Below are positions 1 to 6,930 of a DNA stretch of 39,577 nucleotides, piece by piece. The notes below the pieces were generated by a model, which was not told the DNA's origin, ran no database searches, and worked only from the letters and a program-made list of their open reading frames with translations. The translations under genes were made by a program, and so were the position numbers. Source of the DNA: a virus; IMG/VR virus record IMGVR_UViG_3300048908_000312, positions 1-39,577 of that record, one strand, 5' to 3'. Positions within the stretch are counted from its first letter, which is position 1. Each line of letters starts with the position of its first letter.

Positions 1-1
1 G

Positions 2-391
2 ATCGACCGGCTGGCGCGCGAGGCCGGCATTCGCGTCCTCGGCTATCCGCTCGCGGCGGCTCAGATGAAGCGCGGCGACTGCACCTGTCCCCAGGAGCTG
101 CGCGCGCTGTTCCGCCGCTTCGGCCCTGCCGACCTGTTGCGGGCCTTCGTGGCTTTGTCCGCCTCGGGCGGCGAGATTCGCGGCTATGTCTCGCCGCCTG
201 TCCTGCGTGGGCTGTGCGCGCTGTTCGGGGCCAAGCCGCTCGGGATCGACGTGATCCGCGTGTTTTTCCGGCGCGTCGATTTTCCGTCCGTGGTGACGGA
301 GGCCAAGCGTCGCGACGGCTTTTCGCTCGCCGATGAAATCCGCACGGTGCTGGCGGAGAAGATGGTTCAAGCCGCGCGGAGGGTTTCCTGA
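2..391 (+). CDS. Unidentified phage protein, 5'-truncated by the window edge
   Basis: The frame is open from base 2 with no start codon before the window edge, so this is the C-terminal 129 residues of a longer protein; an internal ATG at 65 would give 108 residues. The visible part is basic and leucine-rich, with two Cys close together (GDCTCPQEL) and a C-terminal helix ending in KMVQAARRVS. No known domain is recognised. It ends in a TGATG overlap with the next gene and lies directly upstream of the primase, so it belongs to the replication/early operon by position only. Confidence 0.6.
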   Translation: MDRLAREAGIRVLGYPLAAAQMKRGDCTCPQELRALFRRFGPADLLRAFVALSASGGEIRGYVSPPVLRGLCALFGAKPLGIDVIRVFFRRVDFPSVVTEAKRRDGFSLADEIRTVLAEKMVQAARRVS

Positions 392-648
392 TGGACGCGG
401 GGCCGGAACTTCAATTCGAGCCAGTTGGCTGGCCGCAGCCGCTCTTTGGCTGGATCCTTCCATCCTTTGAGGATCGTATCGTCAACGATGTCCGCGCCGG
501 ATTTTCTTTCGAAGCGATCTGCGCGCGGCAGACATGCGACGCCGAAGTTGCGGCGGCCGCGATCGCGCGGGCGCGCGCCCATGACTTTCTGACCGAGGAC
601 GAAGCAACCTTCCGTGGCGTCTGCAGGGAGGCCGCCGCATGCGCCTGA
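391..648 (+). CDS. Small hypothetical protein upstream of primase
   Basis: 85 residues, starting in a TGATG overlap with the preceding gene and running 10 bp into the primase gene. The N-terminal third is rich in Pro, Trp and Phe (GWPQPLFGW); the rest looks like two or three helices (FSFEAICARQ, VAAAAIARARAHDFLTEDEA), reminiscent of a small helical DNA-binding or adaptor fold, but without a motif that can be named. Tight coupling on both sides supports it being real. Function unknown. Confidence 0.6.
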   Translation: MDAGPELQFEPVGWPQPLFGWILPSFEDRIVNDVRAGFSFEAICARQTCDAEVAAAAIARARAHDFLTEDEATFRGVCREAAACA

Positions 649-1841
649 GCGACGCCCAGATCGAGGATCTGAACGCCCGCGCCGATCTCGGCGCGCTGGC
701 CGCGCAATTTGGCGCGACGTTGCGGAAATCCGGCCGCAACCTGATCGGCTCCTGTCCGCTGTGCGGCGGCGGCAAGCGCGCGACGCGGTTCGAGATCAAG
801 GACAATGGCGCGCTGTGGCTGTGCGCGGTCTGCGCCGAGGGCGGCGACGCCCTGGCGCTGGTGCAGAAGGCGCGCGGCTGCGATTTTCGCGCGGCGGTCG
901 AATTCCTGGGCGGAGCGGCGTCGCTCTCGGCCGAGGACGAGGCGCGTCTGGCGCGCAAACGCGCCGCCGAGCAGGACAAGCGCGAAAAGGCCGCCGCTTT
1001 CTTCCGCACGCAGGAAATCGCGCGGGCGCAAAAGCTGTGGGACCATGCCGAGCTATTTGGCCGCGAGGGCGTCGAAAGTTATTTGCGCGGGCGGGGCTGC
1101 CTGCTGCCCGGGACGGCTGATATTCGCGGCGCGCGGGCCGTGCCTTATTTTCATGGTGAGACGGTTGATGAGATGGGGCGGCGCTCGCCACGCGTGCTGA
1201 TGCGCGGACCGGCCATGGTGTCCGCCGTGCGCGACAATGACGGCGCCTTCTGCGCCGTCCATGTGACCTATCTCGACGCCTCGCTGACGCGGAAAGCCAA
1301 GGTGAGCGACCCCGACAGCGGCGAGGCGCTGCCGGCGAAAAAGGTGCGCGGCGCCAAGGCTGGCGGCCATATCGTGCTTCGCCTGCCGGACGATCCCAAA
1401 AGGCTGTTCCTGGGCGAAGGGATCGAGACGGTGCTTTCGGTCGCCACGGCCTTGAAGCGCGAGGGGCGAATGCGCGGCTCGGACGCGTTCTGGTCCGCGG
1501 TCGATCTCGGCAATCTTGGCGGCAAGGCTGTTTCGAGCGTGGCGCATCCGACGCTGAAGACGCCTGGCGGGAAGGCGCAGCGGGTTCCCGGAGCGGAGCC
1601 GGATTTCTCGGCGCCGGGGATCGCTCTTCCCCCCAGCGTGACCGAGCTGGTCCTGCTCGGAGACGGCGATTCCGACGCCTTCACCACCGGGCTGGCGATG
1701 CAGCGGGCGGCGGCGCGCTATGCCCGGCCCGGGCTCTCGATCCGGATCGTGATGGCCCCGGCTGGCAAAGATTTCAACGATCTCCTGGTGAGCGCCAAGT
1801 TGCGGCCAGAAGGCGCCCAAAGCAAGGAGCACGCGGCATGA
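639..1841 (+). CDS. DNA primase with zinc finger and Toprim domain
   Basis: 400 residues. The N-terminus carries a CHC2-like zinc finger with four cysteines, C39-x2-C42 (CPLC) and C62-x2-C65 (CAVC), followed by EGGDALAL, the usual end of primase zinc modules. The C-terminal half has the three Toprim motifs: GEGIET (catalytic Glu260), GDGDSD (Asp342/344/346) and KDFNDLL (377-383). This is the architecture of phage primases that make RNA primers for replication. A GGGAGG Shine-Dalgarno lies 6-7 bases before the ATG at 639. The end overlaps the next gene by 4 bp. The companion helicase is a separate gene at 3139, so the usual phage primase-helicase fusion is split here. Family-level identity is solid; substrate preference is unknown. 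Confidence 0.9.
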   Translation: MRLSDAQIEDLNARADLGALAAQFGATLRKSGRNLIGSCPLCGGGKRATRFEIKDNGALWLCAVCAEGGDALALVQKARGCDFRAAVEFLGGAASLSAEDEARLARKRAAEQDKREKAAAFFRTQEIARAQKLWDHAELFGREGVESYLRGRGCLLPGTADIRGARAVPYFHGETVDEMGRRSPRVLMRGPAMVSAVRDNDGAFCAVHVTYLDASLTRKAKVSDPDSGEALPAKKVRGAKAGGHIVLRLPDDPKRLFLGEGIETVLSVATALKREGRMRGSDAFWSAVDLGNLGGKAVSSVAHPTLKTPGGKAQRVPGAEPDFSAPGIALPPSVTELVLLGDGDSDAFTTGLAMQRAAARYARPGLSIRIVMAPAGKDFNDLLVSAKLRPEGAQSKEHAA

Positions 1842-2248
1842 CGAAATCGAGAACACGGCGGGAGACCGAGCGCGCGCTGGTCGAATTGCTGCGCGACGGC
1901 AAGACCCGGGCGGCGGCCGCCGAGGCGCTCGGGATCCAGCGCAATTCGATCGCCACCATCATCCATGAGATGCGCCGCGCGGGCCGCTGGCCACTCGATC
2001 TGGTCGAGGTTGGCGCCGCCACGCCCTTTGAGCTGGACGCCGACGAGTCGCGCCCGCCGATTGAGGCCAATGAGCGGCATTTGCGCGATCTCGCGCGCGA
2101 GCACGCCTTTGGAACGGGCGAGCTGAATTTCGAGCCCTGCGACATTGGCAAGGCGGTGATGAACACGCGGCGGCTCATGCGCCAGGTTGGCGCCAGCGCC
2201 AGCTATCTGTCCTCGCCCGCCGGGCTGTGCGCGGAGCGCCATCAATGA
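1838..2248 (+). CDS. Small helix-turn-helix protein
   Basis: 136 residues. Residues about 8-45 read as a helix-turn-helix: an ERALVELLRDGKTRAAAAEA helix, then LGIQRNSIATIIHEMRR as the turn and recognition helix, similar to the fold of short phage regulators and resolvase-type HTH domains. The remainder is acidic, without a recognisable domain, and ends with a helix-rich segment. It overlaps the primase stop by ATGA (1838-1841) and the next gene by ATGA (2245-2248). A regulatory or replication-accessory DNA-binding role is inferred from the fold only. Confidence 0.65.
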   Translation: MTKSRTRRETERALVELLRDGKTRAAAAEALGIQRNSIATIIHEMRRAGRWPLDLVEVGAATPFELDADESRPPIEANERHLRDLAREHAFGTGELNFEPCDIGKAVMNTRRLMRQVGASASYLSSPAGLCAERHQ

Positions 2249-2505
2249 GCGCGGATGATTTTTTCACACACGCTGACCAGGCCGTGCGCGGCGCCGTGGC
2301 CGATCTATGCGCCAAGGCCGGGGCTGAGGGAACGGAGCCGGAAGATGTCTGCGCGACGCTGCTGTCGATCCTCGTCGCCTGCACCTTCGACGTCGCTGAG
2401 GCGACGCCCCTGCCGTCCGACCGGGCGCTGCAGCTGGTGTGCGACATCGCGACGCGCCATGCCGCGATCTGCGCGGCCGAGGAAGGCGCGGTCGGGAATG
2501 CGTGA
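2245..2505 (+). CDS. Small hypothetical protein, replication operon
   Basis: 86 residues, start chosen at the ATG of the ATGA overlap (2245) rather than an upstream GTG at 2227. The protein is acidic and Ala-rich, with a DDFFTHADQAV start and a helical VCATLLSILVACTFDVAEA segment that is not long or hydrophobic enough to be a confident membrane anchor. No domain is recognised. It sits between the HTH protein and the methyltransferase and overlaps the latter by 8 bp. Confidence 0.6.
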   Translation: MSADDFFTHADQAVRGAVADLCAKAGAEGTEPEDVCATLLSILVACTFDVAEATPLPSDRALQLVCDIATRHAAICAAEEGAVGNA

Positions 2506-3142
2506 GATTGGCGCACGCCAAAGCGTGCGCGGCAAGAGCGAGAAAAGACCCATGAAACAGGGCGCCTCCCGCCATGCCCTGGCGGACCGGAAAGACGATC
2601 TTTACGAGACGCCCGCCTGCGCGGTTCATGCATTGTTGCGCGTCGAGCCGAGCCTGCGGTCGCCGGTCCATGTCTGGGAGCCTTGCGCGGGACGAGGCGC
2701 CATAGCGCGCGAGCTGGTTTCTGCTGGCCATTCGGTCGTTCAGATGGACCTCGTACCGCATGAAGGCGCCGATCCCGGAATTCTGACTCCGGTCGATTTC
2801 CTGATGGAGCGGCGCGCGCCGCAAGACGTCGAACTGATCGTGACCAATCCGCCCTACAAGCTGGCGAACGAGTTCATCCGCCATGGCCTGACGCTGGCGC
2901 CGCGCGTGATCGTGCTGCTGCGTCTGATGGCGCTGGAAGGGGCCGGGCGGTCCGACCTGATCGACACGCATCTCGCCCGCGTCTGGGCGGGGATCGAGCG
3001 GCTGCCGACCATGCACCGCGAGGGCTGGGAGGGGAAACGGATGTCGAACAGCGGCGCGCCCTTCGCCTGGTTCGTGTTCGAGGCCGCATCTCGCGGCGAA
3101 AGGGCGATCGAATTGCGCCGGATGAGCTGGAGGGGCGCGTGA
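2498..3142 (+). CDS. DNA adenine methyltransferase-like protein
   Basis: 214 residues from the ATG at 2498; an ATG at 2552 would give 196 and is also possible. Two SAM-methyltransferase hallmarks are visible: motif I WEPCAGRGAIA (residues 60-70, AdoMet binding) and motif IV TNPPY (116-120), the NPPY form typical of N6-adenine or N4-cytosine DNA methylases. No target-recognition domain or restriction partner is adjacent, so this looks like a stand-alone phage methylase that marks phage DNA against host restriction or affects replication timing. Those roles are inference from the family. It ends in a GTGA overlap with the helicase. Confidence 0.82.
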   Translation: MREIGARQSVRGKSEKRPMKQGASRHALADRKDDLYETPACAVHALLRVEPSLRSPVHVWEPCAGRGAIARELVSAGHSVVQMDLVPHEGADPGILTPVDFLMERRAPQDVELIVTNPPYKLANEFIRHGLTLAPRVIVLLRLMALEGAGRSDLIDTHLARVWAGIERLPTMHREGWEGKRMSNSGAPFAWFVFEAASRGERAIELRRMSWRGA

Positions 3143-4677
3143 CTGAGCCGTCCAAACTGATCGCCGATATGGTCGAAGGCGCGGCTGTCGTCTCCGACGC
3201 GCTATGCGCAGAGAACATGGCTGGAAATTTTGCGCCGAAGTCTCCCGCTCGCCCGGCTGAGGATGGGGCGGCTCTTACCCCGCGCCATTTCGGGTTCGAT
3301 ATCGATAGCCTCAATCGGGAGTTCGCGCTGGTCCTGATGGGATCCAAGGCGGTTGTCTTTCTTGAACAGCCTGACGCCATGGTGGAGGACCAGCAGCGCA
3401 TCCTGACGATCGAGGCCTTTAATGCGTGGTTCGCCAATCGCTTCACCGAAATCTGCGGCTCCGACGGCAAGATCAAGGCTGTCACCTGGGCCAAGGCGTG
3501 GTTGTCGTCGAAGCTGCGTCGCTCCTATCGCGGGGTCGAATTCTTCCCGGACCCAAACAATGCGCCGGGCACCAAGGATTATCTGAACCTTTGGAGCGGG
3601 CTGGTCTGCCTGCCGCTGCCCAGGAGCGACCCGCGCGCCTATGGCACCTTCGCCGACCATCTTCTGAACAACGTCTGTCGCGGCGATCCTGGGCTCTACA
3701 AATGGGTGTTCGGCTTTTTCGCTCACATGATCCAGCGGCCGCGCGAGCGGCTCGGCGTGGCGCTGGTGATGCGCGGCAAGATGGGCTCCGGCAAGACCAA
3801 GGTCGGCGAGGTGTTCGGGTCACTGGCGCCCCGCCATTATTTCCTTGTCGACGACCCCCGCTACGTCACCGGGCAATTCAACGCCCATATGGCGACCTGC
3901 CTGCTACTGCAGGCTGACGAAGCTGTATGGGCAGGCGACAAGGCGGCGGAAGGGCGGTTGAAGGGCCTTGTGACTTCGCCGATCCAGCAGATCGAGGCCA
4001 AGGGCGTCGACCCGATCCGGCTGAAAAATTACGTCCGGCTGATCATGACCTCCAATGAGGAATGGGTGGTGCCCGCCGGCAAGGACGAGCGGCGCTTCTG
4101 CGTGCTCGATATCGACCCGCGCTGCGCCCAGAACCATGAATATTTCGCTGAAATGGACCTCGAGCTGGCGAACGGCGGGAGAGAGGCGCTTTTGCGCGAT
4201 TTGCTGGATTTCGACCTTTCGAGCGTCAATCTGCGCCAGATCCCGCGCACCGAGGCGCTGCTGGAACAGAAAATCCGCTCGCTCGATTCCGTCGAGAGCT
4301 GGTGGTTCGAACGCCTGATGGCCGGGACGACGACGCGCGGCGGCGGCCAGTGGCGGCAGGAGATGCCGTGCGAGAGCCTGTTCGACGATTATATCGCGGC
4401 ATCCGAACGCATCGGCGTCAAGCGCAAGCAGGAGCAAACCGTTTTCGGGATGAAGCTGGCCAAGTTGGTGGCGGGGCTGGAGAAAAAGCGGCCCTGGGTC
4501 GACATCGAAGACAAGACCGGCATTCCCGTGCGCCGCCGCGCCTGGTGCTATCTGCTGCCCTCGCTCAGCCACTGCCGCGAGGCCTTCGCCGAAGCGCTCT
4601 GCCAGGACGTGACATGGCCGGACGACGATGGCGCGGGCGAAGACGAGGGTCGCGAGAAACCGGACTGGGAGGGGTAA
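3139..4677 (+). CDS. Replicative helicase, P-loop ATPase of DUF5906/SF3-like type
   Basis: 512 residues from a GTG start inside the GTGA overlap. The ATPase core shows Walker A GKMGSGKT (213-220), Walker B QADEAVW (258-264), a TSNEEW sensor (304-309) and an arginine-finger-like KDERRF (315-320). This order matches the helicase domain of DUF5906 and virulence-associated-E-type phage proteins, hexameric helicases partnered with a primase. The N-terminal 190 residues and the C-terminal 130 (winged-helix-like, basic, KRKQEQTVFGMKLAKL) are family-typical but not individually named. It lies immediately upstream of the iteron block at 4697-4987, as expected for an origin-unwinding helicase. Confidence 0.85.
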   Translation: MTEPSKLIADMVEGAAVVSDALCAENMAGNFAPKSPARPAEDGAALTPRHFGFDIDSLNREFALVLMGSKAVVFLEQPDAMVEDQQRILTIEAFNAWFANRFTEICGSDGKIKAVTWAKAWLSSKLRRSYRGVEFFPDPNNAPGTKDYLNLWSGLVCLPLPRSDPRAYGTFADHLLNNVCRGDPGLYKWVFGFFAHMIQRPRERLGVALVMRGKMGSGKTKVGEVFGSLAPRHYFLVDDPRYVTGQFNAHMATCLLLQADEAVWAGDKAAEGRLKGLVTSPIQQIEAKGVDPIRLKNYVRLIMTSNEEWVVPAGKDERRFCVLDIDPRCAQNHEYFAEMDLELANGGREALLRDLLDFDLSSVNLRQIPRTEALLEQKIRSLDSVESWWFERLMAGTTTRGGGQWRQEMPCESLFDDYIAASERIGVKRKQEQTVFGMKLAKLVAGLEKKRPWVDIEDKTGIPVRRRAWCYLLPSLSHCREAFAEALCQDVTWPDDDGAGEDEGREKPDWEG

Positions 4678-4696
4678 AACGCTTTTTGTGGGGTTT

Positions 4697-4987
4697 GGTC
4701 CAACCTTGTCACGGTTTGGTCCAACCTCAAAAACAAGGTTGGACCAAAATAACTCTTTTATTTCAATGCTTGGTCCAACCTGTCCAACCTGTCCAACCTT
4801 TTTGCCTCATGTGTGCGCGCGCGCAGGCGGGCGCGAAACCCGGCGAAGAAAAATTCCAGAAAGTTGCTTTATAGGTTGGACAGGTTGGACAGGTTGGACC
4901 AGATATAAAAAAAGCAAACGAAAACAAGTATTTATTATGGTCCAACCTTTGGTGTTTTGAAAAGTCATAGGTTGGACAGGTTGGACC
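4697..4987 (+). repeat. Iteron block: twelve 9-bp GGTTGGAC(A/C) units in both orientations
   Basis: Non-coding 324-bp gap (4678-5001), visibly AT-richer than its flanks. Units GGTTGGACA or GGTTGGACC, or the reverse complements, occur at 4697, 4718 (reverse), 4737 (forward), 4772/4781/4790 (three reverse in tandem), 4874/4883/4892 (three forward in tandem), 4939 (reverse) and 4970/4979 (two forward): six in each orientation. Every tandem run ends with the GGTTGGACC variant on the outer side. The centre is a 29-bp perfect inverted repeat (4771-4799 with 4873-4901). Repeats next to a replicative helicase suggest an origin with initiator binding sites; an operator or RNA regulatory array is the alternative. 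Confidence 0.85.
4715..4748 (+). repeat. 13-bp perfect inverted repeat with 8-base loop
   Basis: Positions 4715-4727 pair perfectly with 4736-4748 around the loop CAAAAACA. The stem is built from one reverse and one forward iteron unit plus flanking TTT/AAA. It starts 38 bp after the helicase stop and could end helicase transcription or act as a structured origin element. The downstream tract (AATAACTCTTTTATTT) is U-rich but interrupted, so terminator function is uncertain. Confidence 0.6.
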
Positions 4988-5001
4988 AAAAGGGGCGAGC
5001 G

Positions 5002-5367
5002 ATGGGCGAAATGGAAAAGGCGCTTTTACAGGTCGTGAATGGGCATGCGTTTCTGACGTGGCGCGGATTTGAGACGGGCGCGGTCGGCGCGGAATTTCAG
5101 GATCTGCGGAAGGCTTGGCCTAATCACATCGGAGAGTTCCGCCGCGCACTGGACTGGCTGCAATGCGTTCCGCCGCGCCTGACGGTCAACCGCGACTTCG
5201 ACAGCTATCGGCTCAAGCATGCCGCCGAGCATTGGGCGGGCGGCTATGTCAGCAACGGCGCGCTGATCGCCGCCGCGCTGCATCTCGGGTTTGTCGTCGA
5301 GCCGATCGCCGGGTCGCTCAACGCCTACATCTCCGTGTCCGGCGAAACCAAATGGCCGAAATCCTGA
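5002..5367 (+). CDS. Hypothetical protein downstream of the iteron block
   Basis: 121 residues. The ATG at 5002 is preceded by AGGGGCGA, a suitable ribosome site; an in-frame TTG at 4957 would read through iteron DNA and is rejected. The protein looks like a compact helical domain (EKALLQVVNGHAFLTW, LRKAWPNHIGEFRRALDWL, HAAEHWAGGYVSNGALIAAALHLGF). The last part resembles a small helix-turn-helix, so a DNA-binding role is possible, but no family is recognised. As the first gene after the repeat array it is a reasonable candidate for one regulated by, or binding to, that array. Confidence 0.6.
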   Translation: MGEMEKALLQVVNGHAFLTWRGFETGAVGAEFQDLRKAWPNHIGEFRRALDWLQCVPPRLTVNRDFDSYRLKHAAEHWAGGYVSNGALIAAALHLGFVVEPIAGSLNAYISVSGETKWPKS

Positions 5368-5376
5368 GGGCTGACC

Positions 5377-6336
5377 ATGAGCGGCGAAAAACTGAAGCGG
5401 ATGGCGGTGATTGAGCTGGCCCGGAAATGGGGCGGCGCGATGAAGGCGGCGGTCGTGGCCACGCCGAAGCAGCGGATCGACATAGAGGCGCTGCTCGCCT
5501 GGGCCTATCTGCGTGAGTTGCCCAAAGTGCCGCGCATTCCCGCCGCGCCGGAGGAATGGCGTCGCGCCTGGGACAAGGTGAGCCAGATGGGCGAGGAATT
5601 GTCGCTGGCCGGTCTCGACGACAATCGCTTCGGCGTCGTGCCGGATTTATTCGCGCAGGATCTGCCGCACAATGACGCGCTGCTCGTCCATGACGCCGTC
5701 TGCGCGCTCGACGCCTTCTGCTTGAACTTGCCCGAGGATTGGTCGCCGCTGGACGATCTGGGCGATCTGGGCGGCCATGCCGGCGAGGTGGCGGCCAAGG
5801 CGCTGGAGCGGCTCACGTCGATCGATGACAAGGGCCAACGCCATCTGCGCCGCACGCCGCGCCGCCTGCTGATGCGCCACGCCATTCTCGGCAGCGCGCC
5901 GGATTGGGAGATCGAGCCCCCGGATGTGCGCTTCGTGCAGGAGTTTGGCGCTGACAAATGGTTTGTGCGCGAGGTGATCGTGACCGATGGCGCGTTCGGG
6001 CCGTCGCGGTTCGAAGTGGAGGTCGACGGCTTCGACCATGTGCGGCGCATGCCCAAGCCCTTCGCCTATCGCAAGACTGAACTCGTGCCCGATCCGACCG
6101 ACGGCTGCGTCGCGCGGGCCGAATATGAGGTCTGGCGCTATGCGCTTGACGCTCTGGCGGCCGATCTGGACGGCCGGCTTGAGCGTTTCGACGTCGTGCC
6201 AAGCGTTCGTCCGATGCGCCCATGGGAGGAGCCTGCGCCGCAGATGGGGCGCGTGCTGCCAGATCTGACGCGGCGCGCGGCGCATGATTCGGGAAGGGTG
6301 CGCGGTCGGCGAAAAAAGATCACAAGCGCTGCTTGA
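5377..6336 (+). CDS. Hypothetical phage protein (319 aa)
   Basis: 319 residues, with GAGGG upstream of the ATG and a 9-bp gap from the previous gene. It begins with a basic helical region (KLKRMAVIELARKWGG) and has an acidic middle (SPLDDLGDLGG). The C-terminal half has regular strand-like segments (FVREVIVTDGAFGPSRFEVEVDGFDHVRRM) and a basic tail GRRKKITSAA. Nothing matches a family I can name. It is the last gene before the strong terminator at 6386-6415, so it closes the early/replication transcription unit. Confidence 0.6.
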   Translation: MSGEKLKRMAVIELARKWGGAMKAAVVATPKQRIDIEALLAWAYLRELPKVPRIPAAPEEWRRAWDKVSQMGEELSLAGLDDNRFGVVPDLFAQDLPHNDALLVHDAVCALDAFCLNLPEDWSPLDDLGDLGGHAGEVAAKALERLTSIDDKGQRHLRRTPRRLLMRHAILGSAPDWEIEPPDVRFVQEFGADKWFVREVIVTDGAFGPSRFEVEVDGFDHVRRMPKPFAYRKTELVPDPTDGCVARAEYEVWRYALDALAADLDGRLERFDVVPSVRPMRPWEEPAPQMGRVLPDLTRRAAHDSGRVRGRRKKITSAA

Positions 6337-6385
6337 CTTGCGACAGATATTTGGTGCAGTCTCAGTCACAGACAAACAGGTTTAG

Positions 6386-6421
6386 AAAACCCGCTTCGGA
6401 AACGAGGCGGGTTTTGCTTTT
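6386..6421 (+). terminator. Intrinsic terminator ending the early region
   Basis: AAAACCCGC (6386-6394) pairs with GCGGGTTTT (6407-6415); the inner bases extend the stem (with one G-T wobble) to a GAAA tetraloop at 6399-6402. It is followed by GCTTTTGG. A GC-rich stem, GNRA loop and flanking A/T tracts are what a Rho-independent terminator needs, and the flanking A-run makes it potentially bidirectional. It separates the early genes from the packaging/structural genes. Confidence 0.85.
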
Positions 6422-6445
6422 GGCGGCTTGGGGAGTTGGCCGATC

Positions 6446-6763
6446 ATGGCGCTGAAATGCCGGCCGCTGAAAGTGCGCGTCGGCCCCTGTGGATCGGTGC
6501 GGCCGGCGGAGAAGAAGGCGGATTCGTTCTATTCGACGCCTGAGTTCAAACAATGGCGAACACTTGTTATCCGCCGCGCGGGCAATGTCTGCCAGTGGCC
6601 TGGGTGCACCAGGTCGGAACGGCGCATGTTCGCCGACCACATCGTCGAGATCAAGGATGGCGGCGCACCGCTTGACCCCGCGAACGGCCAATGTCTTTGC
6701 GGCTCGCATCATTCTCTCAAGACCATCGAAGAGCGTCGGAAGCGCGCCGGAATTCAGCGCTGA
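6446..6763 (+). CDS. HNH endonuclease of the packaging module
   Basis: 105 residues from the ATG at 6446, 10 bases after GGGGAG. The ββα-metal core is clear: zinc-site cysteines C49-x4-C54 and C83-x-C85, the DH pair (D64-H65 in ADHIVEIKDGG), N80 (DPANGQ) and H88/H89 (SHHSLKT). In HK97-like cos phages a small HNH protein encoded just before the terminase small subunit is needed for specific cos cleavage by the terminase; the gene order here is the same. It is therefore probably a packaging nuclease, not a selfish homing enzyme. Confidence 0.88.
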   Translation: MALKCRPLKVRVGPCGSVRPAEKKADSFYSTPEFKQWRTLVIRRAGNVCQWPGCTRSERRMFADHIVEIKDGGAPLDPANGQCLCGSHHSLKTIEERRKRAGIQR

Positions 6764-6930
6764 GATTGGCTGGAGAGGGGAGGGGGTTAAAATCCTCGGA
6801 GGGCCACGCGCGTTACACCGCAACTACCCTCACGCGCACAAAAAATTTGTTGGCGGCGGACCTTTGATTTCGCGCTTTGATTACTCGGGAAATCAAACTT
6901 GAGCGATCAGCCTCCGGAAAAGAAATCAAA
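6764..6930 (+). other. Putative cos region with repeated GAAATCAAA motifs
   Basis: The 135-bp gap between HNH and the terminase small subunit, extending into the first codons of the latter. It contains a purine-rich AGGGGGTTAAAATCC stretch (6781-6794), CACGCGCGT (6805-6813) and CACGCGCAC (6831-6839) 26 bp apart, and a 9-bp element seen as TTTGATTTC (6863-6871), near-copy TTTGATTAC (6876-6884), GAAATCAAA (6889-6897) and GAAATCAAA (6922-6930). HK97-like phages have cos at this place; cos as the nick site and the 9-bp repeats as terminase-binding sites is inference. Confidence 0.45.

Noticed and set aside
4874-4940. Promoter inside the iteron block using TTGGAC as -35 and TATAAA or TATTAT as -10
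   Set aside because: The spacings I could measure (13 or 22 bases to TATAAA at 4904) do not fit the 16-18 needed for a sigma70 promoter.
4302-4960. Open frames passing through the iteron block (translations rich in WTGWTG or VQPVQP)
   Set aside because: They arise because 9-bp units keep frame. They lack ribosome sites and overlap the helicase C-terminus or read repeated DNA.
4957-5001. Longer TTG start for the 5002 gene
   Set aside because: It would encode repeat-derived residues (HRLDRLDQ) and lacks a ribosome site; ATG 5002 has AGGGGCGA upstream.
6781-6815. tRNA-like T-arm GGTTAAAATCC
   Set aside because: No acceptor stem, anticodon arm or CCA end can be drawn around it. It is more likely part of the packaging region.
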